Assembly (NCBI GenBank): GCA_015146655.1
Contig: VKHL01000041.1
Location: 124,001 to 188,000, forward strand
Direction of reading: 5' to 3'
Length of the DNA: 64,000 nucleotides
Origin: Ochromonas danica
Taxonomy: Eukaryota; Sar; Chrysophyceae; Chromulinales; Chromulinaceae
Below the pieces are notes generated by a model. It ran no database searches, was not told the DNA's origin, and saw only the letters and a program-made list of their open reading frames with translations. Below are positions 1-9,578 of the stretch, one piece after another. The first letter of the stretch is position 1. Every line of letters begins with the position of its first letter. The position numbers were made by a program, and so were the translations under genes.

Positions 1-3000
1 ATCCAATGCAACACCTGGCTTGACAGGGTCTCGAAGATGCGCATACTCCTCTGGAATAGAGGCCTGTTGCTCTGCAAAGATCTCCTCCCAGCGATTGTAG
101 ATCTCTGCGTGATTGGGCAGAGAGAAGAAAGGAAGAGATAAGATAGGTACACTCTCTCCATGTTCATCTGCCTCGTAAGGTGTGCGAGCAACCAACTGAA
201 TAAGAATCGAAAAGAAGACGAAAACATGGGTGTCCATTTGTTCGACAGTGCTTTTACGCTCATTCAAAGAGAGGTCGCGTACAATAGGATGAAACTCGTT
301 TAGCAGGCGATTGAACACCATTCCAATGGTGATAGACTCGTGAACTTTTTCACGCATTTCCCAGATGATTGTCAACAACGAATCGGTCATTCCAAGATCA
401 GCATTAGGTCGATAGTCTCGAGCATTGGTGAAAGAGACAAATCCCAAATCAATCATTGCTTGCTTGCTCTGTTGCATGGCAAAGTCTTTGGAAGATTGAT
501 TGTTCTCGATGAACTCTCTCAAAGTTATCCTACCGATTGTCTGCACGCGACTGTAACCAGTGTGTCTTGGTGAAAGCACTGCTTGTAAGAAGAGTGTATC
601 GTATTTCACGCGACGACTGTCTACACCATGAATATGAGCCACAGTACCAATCATCAGTTTGCGCATCACTTTGGCTCGCAATCCGGCGTAAACAATATTT
701 CCTTGAGTATCCAAACCTCTTCGACCAGCACGACCAGACATTTGCTGAGCCATGAGTTCATCTAGAGCTCCAGACATCTCGCCACAAAAAACAGTTGTTC
801 TGAACGGCATATTCACTCCGAATGCAAGAGAAGAATCACTAATAACAACTCCTAACTTCCCCTGAGAAGCCAATCGTTGGACAGCTCTACGATATGATGG
901 AAAGGAAACCTCTTCGATGAACAGACCAACGCCACGGCGTAGACCGCGTACCAGAGCATGCTTTAAAATCTCTTGGTTCTTACCACGATTTGCTCCAGTC
1001 ATATTATCTCTCTTATCAAATCCATCATAGGACTCCATTTCGTGAACAAGATCCTCAAGTTCTTTGTCCGAAAGTGGAGCTCCCTTGCAAAGAAGGTAGT
1101 CTGGATGAGGAGCCAAATTGTCAACACTGAGACCTTCAGCGCTTTCGATTTCGCCTGCTCGCTCCAACTCCTCTTCCTTCTTGGCATCACCACCAGTGGC
1201 CTTAATTTGGGCTTGTCTCTGGCTTCGAAGCTTCTCTTTCTGTGCTTGAAGATCCATGTAATGCGTAGGGTTGCTCTTCTTTTGGCGATACTCCAAGCCA
1301 GCAACCACTTGTTGGAAAAGCTTGATGGCTTCAAAAGTATTTAAATGGAAAGGAAGGCAAGGTAACATATCGACAGCTTTAAGTTGTAGAATAAGCTCAC
1401 AAAGATCCACCTCTTTAGCACCATCCTTGACTGCGAAAGCATTGAGGAGTGTCTGTGTTTGTTCAGGATATTGCTTCGCCAATGTCTGCAAACCAGTTTT
1501 GAGAAGATCTTCATAGTCCTTCACTCTCTGCAATGTAATGCGTTCCTTTTCACCGAAGAAATTATAAGGACTGATGATAGCGACCGCCTCTGCTGGATAA
1601 ACCTTCTTGGCTTCCTCGTATACACGATAGCTATCAGAACTGGTGAAAGACAAAGAGGAGTCGTGAAGAATGCCTTGTTGCAACTCTTCCACGCTGTTCA
1701 CCGCAGCTAAGGGACCCACAGTAAGAAGAGTACCTTTAGAGTCCTTGGAGGCATCCCACAAGTATCGCTGCAGGTTGATAAAGCGAGTACTGTGCACCAA
1801 GCAATGAACTCTTCCTGGGACATAGACAATATCATCACGAGTAGAACCTGCAGTCTTAAAAACATCGTAATACGCAAGAGATTTCGTGTTGTCAGCCATA
1901 TCAACACCTTTGAAGAAGGCTTGGATTGGAGAGCGAACATGATCAGCAACACTGTCTTCAGCCAAAAGATCAGGCCACTCCGCACAAATACGGTCCTTCA
2001 ACTGTTGGACAGTGGTATCTGGAGACACTTCCAGCTTGAACTGAGCCCCACCAGATGTCTTAAAAATTGTGATACTTTTCTTATCAACCGTAGCAGGAGT
2101 AGATTCGTCAATCTTCAAGCTCGCCATGGCGAGAGAAGCATTTTGTGCTTCGTCTTGCTGTACTTGTTCAAGATCAGGGACCGTTACTGTGAGACACTCC
2201 ACATCTCCCAATTGCTCGCTCTTTACTTGTTCCATCCATGCACGCAAAGCATGGGCATTGCCAACGGTGGCACTGAGAGCTAAAAATCTGCAGTTCATAG
2301 AACGAATGATGCGTTGCAAAGCAGCGCCCTCAGCTCCATCCAATGCATGCACTTCATCATAAATGACCCAGTCGAAGTGATCGAATCCACCAGGGATCAC
2401 ATTACCGGAAGCCTTATTCTTCGTCTCGTACATGCCTGTGAGACCACGAGGCTTCGTCAACGCGCTCTCCAAAGCAAACGGGGTACCAACCACTATCTGA
2501 GGCATAATATTTAACTTGTGCTGAGGATTGTACGTGAGCTGATCCGTCACAATGGCAACAGGAGTCTTGCGATCGCCTTGTTCACGTAGAAGCTTGGTGA
2601 AATAGGCCGCCACTTGCCAAACCAAAGGCTCCGTAGGAACAACAAATAGAACACGCATAGTGGATCCACTACCTCCGACGCTACTTTCTTCTTTCATAAG
2701 CTGTTTTTTCAAACGAAGAAAATCATTTCTGCGTCGTTTATCATCAGCAACGAGATCAGGAGTATAATCACGAGTTTCTTTGATAAACTGGACTTCACTA
2801 TCACCACTATGATCAGCAAGCTGAGCAATATAATCATCTTCTTCTTCAGGCTCGTTATCGTCGACATCTTCATCGCTGTTATTTGCCAGCGCAGCAGTTT
2901 TACCTGCAGCTTTCTCGTCTTTCTTCTCCGAGCCTGCCTGGATAGCCTTCGTCTTGAAAATGACAGCCACATAAGAAGAAAGAACTGTCTTTCCAGAACT

Positions 3001-3963
3001 GGTAGGAGCAGAAATAACCACAGATTTGCCGGCATCAATCCAAGTTAAAACACGCATTTGCCATACATCCAAACGAAAACCGAAAGAGAATCGGCTGAGA
3101 GGTGGAAGACTATCGGACATTTCCACCAGTTGAACACGAATCAAATCCGAATCACGAGAGATGACTTTCTTGGCCTTTTGGATGATCTCTTCGACCTGAG
3201 CAAGATTATCATAGACTAAAGAAGAATCCTTCACAAGCAAGACCTTCTCATCTTGCACTTTAGGTGCACGCTCAGTAGGCAATTCTACACCTTCCAAAGC
3301 CCAATAAGCTTCATACAATAAACGCTTGTCTTTGTTCTTCTCATATTGCTTGTAAGCAGTTGCAAGGATTTGCACAAGAAGAATGGCTCGTGCCTGAGGG
3401 AGCTTAATCTGCCCAACTACATCCAACAAATTGCGCTTTGAGTTGCGAATTTGAACGACTTCATCGTGTAAGCGCCTCGCAGTTTGCTCGGCAGTATTCC
3501 TCTCTCTCAACTCATCCACCTTTTTCTTCTGTTGCTTCTTGCCCTTCTCGTTCTTTTCATGTTGCTTGTCAGTCACTTCCTTTCTGCGAGATAGCTCAGC
3601 AAGCCAAGCATCCACAGGATTAAATGATGCTGCTGGTTCGAGATGGACGAGCGACGAAGTGATTGTTTCAAAAAACTCACGCTTGCCAGTTCGACGAACA
3701 AATCTATCATATCAAATACATTTAGCAATTGATGCATCTTAAGTCGAATGAGAGGAAACACCTTACTTGAAAACACCAGGTAACTTGGACCAGTTGAAGT
3801 CTCTGCGAACGGACCAGTAGACCTCAGTGTCGGAGGTGAAGAATCCTCCAGGTGCACTAGTTGCTGGCTCGCTGCTGTTAAGCCGAGAAGATGCCTCGGG
3901 CGTTTGCTGAACACGCTCGTCGCCTAGCTTCTCATAGGCTTCACGATATTTATTAGTTAACAT
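1..3963 (-). CDS. DDX60-type Ski2-like DExH-box RNA helicase, C-terminus beyond window
   Basis: Partial. Exon 1 is 3963-3767 and exon 2 runs from 3703 off the left edge, with a 63-base GT-AG intron (3766-3704). About 1,300 residues are visible. An in-frame TGA lies directly upstream of the ATG. Superfamily 2 helicase motifs are readable: motif I APTSSGKT near residue 295, DEVH near 511, SAT near 540, and QMSGRAGRRG near 1055. The GRAGRRG motif and the overall order fit the Ski2-like DDX60 group, which acts on RNA and in animals is linked to antiviral sensing; the role here is inferred. The N-terminal part (residues 66-280) is charged and helical. The region before motif I is shorter than I recall for animal DDX60. 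Residues about 607-694 look like an inserted ubiquitin-like fold (separate entry). It could instead be a more distant Ski2-like helicase. Confidence 0.85.
1819..2082 (-). other. Ubiquitin-like domain inserted in the DDX60-type helicase
   Basis: About 88 residues of the helicase reading frame, between SAT motif III and the second RecA lobe. The segment opens with SITIFKTSGGAQFKLEVSPD, then TTVQQLKDRI, and later has AFFKGVDMADNTKSLAYYDV. Order and spacing match the start of ubiquitin (a beta strand, a TLTGKT-like turn, LEV.P..T, VK.KI) and its LIFAGKQLEDGRTLSDYNI block. An acidic loop lies between the two halves. The terminal LRGG of ubiquitin is absent, so this would be a fixed Ubl module and not a processed one. 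The resemblance was judged by eye. Confidence 0.6.
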
Positions 3964-4302
3964 TGATCACACAAGAGGTCTTTCTTCGCTCTCCTAATCG
4001 GATCTGGCAAGAGGACCGCCAACTCTCACACTTCCGCAGCCAGCCAACAACCAGCCACACAACACCGAACACACAACACAGTGATGCTGCTCACTCAGCC
4101 AGATCCTCAAACAGCCAGGCTAGGCTGCCTTGTGGAGGGCTGACTGGTTGAAGAGTTGCGGCGACGACCCATTTTATTTAACTTCAAATGCTATATGACG
4201 GACGTGGTGAAAAAGGTTGCAAAAGATCAATAACTATGATAATAAACGTGACCGAGCAACCAAGCCATATACAACATGCACAAGCAGGACTACGAAACTC
4301 TT
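3964..4302. other. Intergenic: helicase 5' region and ankyrin gene 3' flank
   Basis: 339 bases between the helicase start and the ankyrin gene stop, both genes being on the minus strand. It should contain the helicase promoter and leader. I see no open frame with coding character, no repeat and no clear box element. Confidence 0.6.
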
Positions 4303-5292
4303 TCACTTAGAACTACCGTCATCTTTAGAGTCGCAATCTTTGTCGTCTGATTGCTTTGGGTCTCCTTCAAAAAGTGCAGCAATGTGTCCATGGCGGTAAA
4401 ATCGAGCTATGTCCGCTGGTCCTCGGCGGGTGAAATCCTTGGCAGAAGCCAGAGCACCGCGGGCTAGGAAAAGTTCCACCAAATCTTCTCGGCCAGTGCT
4501 GCACACGACCAAGAGAGGAGTCATCCCACGAGTGTCTGCAATGTTTACATTTGCTCCTTCGTTAAGCAGGTATTCGGCCATTTCAACCGTGTGAGCTCCC
4601 ACCTTCTCCCCATAGCAGAACATATGCAATGGTGTGGACCCTTTATTATTAAGTTGGTTGATAGGAGCGCCAGCTTCAATGAGTGCACGCGCATTGGCGA
4701 AGTGGCCACAGTAGCAGGCCTCGTGCAGTGCTGTGTTTCCATATCCGTTCGCTGGCAATTTTGAGTAAGGAGTAAGGAGCAAGGAAGAACGCATGATGTA
4801 AAATACGGGAGGCAATGACTAACCTGCTGATAAGTCGGCGTGTGCAGCAATCAACCTGATCACTACATCGACCCTGTCTTGGGTCGCAGCAAGAATCAAA
4901 GGCGTGGCATGATCCTTCGCCTGTGGAGCGCATAAGAAGCGAGTAAGCAACATGACGGTTTATGCTTTATCGCTTGTGTTGCCATACTACTACCCGATGG
5001 AAAGTCTTACCGTAAGGGCGTTGATCGCCGCACCATGCTGTAGAAGAATGTCAACAATTTCCAAATAGCCACCCTCCGCTGCAGCATGCAGAGCATTCTT
5101 GTGGTCTTGCGGATGATAGAAATAATTGGGCTTGCCACCAGCGTTGAGGGCCTCCACCACACCATCCTTGTTGCCAGCACGGGCGGCATGGAACAATGCC
5201 TGGTTAACCTCGCTATCGATTTGATTCTCGGAGAGAAGGTACTCAGGAAAACGACCAGCAGCAAGATCGGAAGTTTTTGAATCCATTTTCAA
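4303..5292 (-). CDS. Ankyrin-repeat protein
   Basis: Three exons: 5292-5011, 4920-4824 and 4751-4303, giving 275 residues. The introns (90 and 72 bases) keep the frame. The exons encode consecutive ankyrin repeats recognised by ALHAAAEGG, TPLILAAT, TALHEACYCGH, TPLHMFC and TPLLVVCSTG, each followed by a V..LL..GA helix. Ankyrin stacks bind other proteins; no catalytic domain is present, so the partner is unknown. The C-terminal 20 residues are acidic and Lys/Ser-rich. The first ATG (5292) is followed by a second at 5286 (MDSKTSD), and either could be used. The gene faces the cysteine-rich gene across a shared 203-base promoter. Confidence 0.85.
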
Positions 5293-5495
5293 TCGATGAT
5301 GTCACTACAACAACTTTTTACCAAACAATGGAAACGGAAATTCAACCAAGCACCGTTGAGCGAAGACCCATTAACTTAAAAAGATTTCCCCTTTTCCCTC
5401 TTTTGCCCTTTTATTTTACCTCGCATTGTTCACCACTTTTACCGTCGTTTGGCTGGAAGAAGCAACCAAATCCAAAATCCACATCCAATTCGACC
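5293..5495. promoter_or_regulatory. Shared divergent promoter, ankyrin gene and cysteine-rich gene
   Basis: The 203 bases separate two divergent start codons. The stretch near 5385-5415 is pyrimidine-rich. No TATA box at a convincing distance was found. The assignment rests on gene layout only. Confidence 0.45.
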
Positions 5496-6462
5496 ATGAC
5501 GGATTCAGACCCATTTAATGTCTCACAGGAGAATGTCTCCCTTTCAGCTCCAGAAGCTCCGACCACAGGAATTGATATGAGCAAAAGCTCGCCAATTCCA
5601 GATCGCTTTATTCAGTAAGCTTTGCCTCCTCGCTTTCTGTTCCGTGCTGTGTGGTGCCAGCTGATTTGATTGTGTGGGTTGGATTCGCCAGGTGTCCTTT
5701 CCTTTGTTGTGCTTTCACTCCTTGTTACTTGGACTTCCCTTCTTGCTGGGGATGCAAAGGTTAGCGTCCTTTAGACTCGAGGAGTATCTTCTATGTTTTT
5801 TATTGTCATCTCTCTATTCAGGCAATTGTCAGTTTTTATGCGTGGAAGAAATGGGATTTTGTTGCAAGTTTGCACGCCATCAGCGTGCTTGCTGTGCTTG
5901 GTTCTCTGACTCCTGTGAGTTTGTGAGCTGTAATGCACTTTGTAAATGCTATCGCCAGTGCTTTTGTCTGGAGATTATCTGCGGCTGTCCTTTGGAGAAA
6001 GCTTTTGTTGATTCTGGTATCACATTTGGTCAAATTCCAGCTCCTGTTGGTCAAGGATCTGCTGCAGACACTCGTCCACTCGCTGCTTGCTGCTGTGAGT
6101 TGGCCAGTTGCTACCTAGCCTTCCCAGGCTGCTGCTCTTCTTATACCAAGGCCACATGCTGTTGCTTAGAAACAGAAAGCAGTTGCTGCAAGCCGTGGTG
6201 TTGCAGTTCACAGAAGTATAAGAAGTCTTTATTGTGCACTGCGCAACAGTTGAATCTACTCTGTATCACTCCCAGCACCTTCTGCAAAGGATGGACACAG
6301 TGCTTTTGCCTCGACAGCCGCTGTGCTATTCCTTGCGACCAAGATGTTCCTTGCATTTGCATGCCATTGCCTTGTATTACTGTGTGCGTCAATTTTAGTC
6401 CTAAATTTGGATTCTGTTCTACCTTGCAAGATCTTCTTGAAGTGCGAACCCAAAACGTGTAA
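5496..6462 (+). CDS. Cysteine-rich protein with two QCFCL-type repeats
   Basis: Three exons: 5496-5614, 5692-5759 and 5822-6462, giving 275 residues. The splice phases join a cysteine-rich frame across all exons (exon 2 reads CPFLCCAFTPCYLDF). After an uncharged N-terminus of about 40 residues, cysteine is extremely frequent and often comes in CC or CCC runs. Two related units are visible: CYRQCFCLEIICGCPLEK and, about 150 residues later, GWTQCFCLDSRCAIPCDQD. The first half and second half therefore look like an internal duplication. No signal peptide or zinc-finger spacing is obvious. I have the impression of similar uncharacterised proteins in other algae and protists, but cannot verify it. 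Function unknown: the cysteines could bind metal or form disulfides. An upstream in-frame ATG (5277) exists but lies in the shared promoter. Confidence 0.75.
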
Positions 6463-6586
6463 ACCCGTTAAAAAGGACAAAATGATTTTTGATACCACAT
6501 GACAAAGTGCTTCTCTTACCACTGATATTCTTGTGTATTCTCACCACATATAAACAGAAATCAACAGAAATGTAATATCAGCCGAT

Positions 6587-8213
6587 TCACCTGTAAATAG
6601 GCAGATCGTCGGCAGTCAAGACAAAGCGCTGCGAAGTGGAGTTGGCCAAGATAGTCCACGTCTGAATTGGTTGCTCGTCCAATTCCACACGGATATGCCA
6701 ACGATGTCCAGCAAAGGTGGTAACTTTAAGCGGTCGACCAGGTACCAACTCTTCCCAAATCTGATCTTCCCAAAACAGTTTGGCCCCCCATACATCTCGA
6801 GATTCAAAGGTCGCACTCACTGCTCTAACGTTCTGAGCATTTGAATGGTAGAGTGATGGAAAGCGATGTGGACCTATCAATACGTGAAATCTGGCCAGAT
6901 ACAATGTTCCATTTAGAACGGGACAAATGCCAAAGTTTGCCAGTTCATCCTCACTGCCGTCGCCTTGCTGAGCATATATTATCAAGGCATTTAAGTGGCC
7001 TATTGAGACAGCCCTTTCACTCTTAACAAACTTATTACGATCAGTACGACGATGGCACCCTTCAAGCAGTATTTGTCTGGGCGAATCCTTTACTTTGTAC
7101 TCGTCTGACAAGTGCCAGCGATGAATCAAACGATCGATTTTCGCTTGCTTCTGTTCCACTGACTCTTCGATACTATTCAAATAGTCCACAGACTTCCAGG
7201 GCGATAAATTGGGCATAAATATTTGTCCACCAGCTTCGGGCATCTGCAATGGGATGAGGACAGTTAGGAAGCGTTCATAGCTGTAGCCAGCACGCTTTTC
7301 CGATCGACCAAATGGGCCATAGTCATCATATTTAGTCTCAATGGGCAGAGACGAGCCTGAAGAAAGGCGTAGAATCTATCAGCAAAGCGTTAAAGAAAGT
7401 CATGTCCAGGATATCTCTGTAAAAGATGTTGATTGCTAACCTGCATCGGCTCCGCCAGAGTATCATCATATGGAAAGATCCCCAGCAGATCATAAATGCG
7501 CTTCCGAACAGCTGGAATCACGTCACCAGTTACTTCTACCACTTCCATACTATCCCTCCTGGGTTCACTATTGCCGCCCATCGCCATAGCCACTTGCTGA
7601 CGGAAAATACTGCGAAGATGCTTCGCCTCCTCCCTCGTAATGATGTTTTCCATCAAGGTGACACGAGGACGCTCGCTTACACTAGAAAGATAAATCGGGG
7701 TAGCTTCGCCATATGTGTTACGGATAGAGACGTGCTGCATCTCCACACGTTCGTCAATGACTGGTAAAATGAATAGATTGTTAGGCGATACAGCGAAGAC
7801 GATGTCCAACATTTTAACATCAGAGCAAGAGGTGACTCTTGTCCCCCAAGCTGTGTGCAGTGCGCAGGTGGAAGGTAAGTGAATTAGTGGGCACACCACA
7901 GTACCCAAGTCTTCCTTGGTCTGGCAAAGGTGATGAGTGAGGTTGACTTGCGTTCCCCCCATCCACTCTCCATTTTGATGGACTTCGATCTGCAGGAGAG
8001 ACAAAAGAGATGCTCAAAACGAAAGTTGTGGAGAGTATTTCGCAAGTGTTCTCTTACGATGATGCCTGGACAGGAAGGAGTGGTGCAGCCAAAATCCAGG
8101 TGTTCATGTGATCGAAAAAACCAATTCGACGGAGTAGAAGACCAGTCGCACTGTCCAGCCAAAGCCAAAACAGGAAGGATTAAGAATACTAGAAGCAAGA
8201 TTGACTTCGTCAT
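6587..8213 (-). CDS. Secreted prolyl-4-hydroxylase-like pseudo-enzyme with C-terminal VHL-like domain
   Basis: Three exons: 8213-8058, 7989-7441 and 7375-6587, with introns of 68 and 65 bases, giving 497 residues. A signal peptide (MTKSILLLVFLILPVLALAG) points to the secretory route. Residues about 165-400 follow the P4H fold: LMENIITREEAKHL, then EPMQILRLSSG, the GGQIFMP strand and GICPVLNGT. In P4H enzymes the iron ligands are HxD and H, and a Lys in GxKW holds 2-oxoglutarate. Here the aligned positions read E and K (residues 248 and 250), F (about 383) and L, so catalysis is unlikely. Residues about 418-489 resemble the beta domain of VHL (ELVPGRPLKVTTFAGHRWHI). The N-terminal 110 residues match nothing I know. 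A recogniser of hydroxyproline or a scaffold is possible, but this is inference. Confidence 0.7.
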
Positions 8214-8550
8214 TGCTGCTCAGGATAGTTTGTTTCTTTCCATCAGCGAGGTTTGTGGCATTTCGGCATTTCAATGTTTAACTTAATAAAAAGGCGCCCA
8301 GCGATTACGATCTCTACCGTGCGTGCAATCTCGCGATGCTATAGTCTAAGATTGATACATAAACTCCTACTCGTTAGAAGCATGCAATGGGTACTTTCTG
8401 TATTTCCTCATTATCTGGGACATTATATATATACATTTTCCCACATCTACACGGGAGAAATGCAGCACTAACACATTAGTATCACATATGAACCAGAAAA
8501 CATAATTTTTACTCTCAAACAAATACGCTAAGTGAAATAAAGACCAGCGA
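8214..8550. other. Intergenic: P4H-like gene promoter and MTP18-like gene 3' flank
   Basis: 337 bases, AT-rich in the middle (ATATATATA near 8427). It should carry the 5' leader of the P4H-like gene and the 3' UTR of the MTP18-like gene. Nothing else is seen. Confidence 0.5.
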
Positions 8551-9285
8551 TTAGTGGGTCTTGCTTTTGGTGTCTCCGGACCAGGGACCATAGTGCTTGA
8601 AGGTCCATTCAATGCCATGCTCGACAGGATGGTCCAGATAGAGAGGGAGCAAGGGAATAAAGGCCAAGCCTGCGACTGAAGGACCCCATCGCTGGAAGCG
8701 GTTGATGCGGTGGAATACTCGTTTTGCTACACTAACCGTAGAATGAATAAGAAAGGCCGGAATAGCCAGCGAGGCCAAAGCCTGAAAAGCAGATCTCTCT
8801 ACAATCACCTGAGTCAGTGATTGGTGTTCGTGCTTCTCGGTCAAGTAGTTACGCTTGACGTGTTTGTAGGCCTCGTAGCCAACGTCGACAAAGCAATAGC
8901 CAAAGGCCACCATGTAGGATCCTGTAACTATACGAGGACTGATGACGGGTCTCAGCGCTTCACCGAAGTCAGAAGTGAAGGCGAGATAACGGAAGGCTCT
9001 GGCCATGACGACAGAATAGCCAGCATATCTAGCCGCCGTGTCTTGAATGCTGATTTCGTGCTGGAGCACTTCCTCTTCCTTCTCGTCTAAAACACCATCC
9101 TTATTGGTGTCATAACGATTTAGGATAGCTATCACTCGGGCATCAGTAATTTTATTGTCATTGAAATCGCGAATGAGAGTGGAAATCTCTTCAGGAGACA
9201 AGACCCCATCTCGATTTGTGTCTGCAAGACTAGTCAACTCGCGGAGATCTTCTGGCGAGATCTTGACATTAGAGGATGAAGACAT
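8551..9285 (-). CDS. EF-hand protein fused to MTP18/MTFP1 mitochondrial fission process domain
   Basis: Single exon, 244 residues from the ATG at 9285; the open frame continues upstream but into the shared promoter. Two canonical EF-hand loops come first: DTNRDGVLSPEE (about residues 23-34) and DTNKDGVLDEKE (about 59-70). The remainder matches the MTP18 family: RYLAFTSDFGEALRPVI, then FGYCFVDVGYEAYK, and ERSAFQALASLAIPAFLIH near a membrane helix, ending in a second hydrophobic block. MTP18 is an inner-membrane protein that promotes mitochondrial division in animals. I do not recall the animal protein having EF-hands, so calcium control of fission is suggested here. The N-terminus is not an obvious presequence. 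Confidence 0.8.
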   Translation of the reverse strand: MSSSSNVKISPEDLRELTSLADTNRDGVLSPEEISTLIRDFNDNKITDARVIAILNRYDTNKDGVLDEKEEEVLQHEISIQDTAARYAGYSVVMARAFRYLAFTSDFGEALRPVISPRIVTGSYMVAFGYCFVDVGYEAYKHVKRNYLTEKHEHQSLTQVIVERSAFQALASLAIPAFLIHSTVSVAKRVFHRINRFQRWGPSVAGLAFIPLLPLYLDHPVEHGIEWTFKHYGPWSGDTKSKTH

Positions 9286-9578
9286 GGCAGGAAGGATGAG
9301 GAAGGAGAGAAGGAAGGTGGATGGTGGAACACGAAATATACAGTGTAATTCTGAGCTCTCCTGGTGTTGGGTGTCTCGCCTCACCCCACTGGTGAAAACG
9401 AAGTGAACATTCCATGGAACTATTTTGTGCAGAACATGGAATAACGTCATCATTGCAAAGAAATTGTGTAATTTCTCATAGTGAGAGTCATTCATCCAAA
9501 TCCTCATTCAAGGAATTGGTGAGGAGTCGCAATCCAAATCGCGAATTCATCCTGGCAAACACAAAGGAAAGCGTTAGA
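9286..9578. promoter_or_regulatory. Shared divergent promoter, MTP18-like gene and cullin
   Basis: 293 bases between divergent starts. No strong box motif is visible; the call rests on layout. Confidence 0.4.

Noticed and set aside
7411-7440. Reading straight through the exon 2 donor of the P4H-like gene, which gives QRYPGHDF and a histidine near the catalytic position
   Set aside because: The frame stops within 20 codons and has HD in place of HxD. Splicing GTTAGC...TGATAG yields QILRLSSG, which aligns better, and TTTAAC before the acceptor looks like a branch site.
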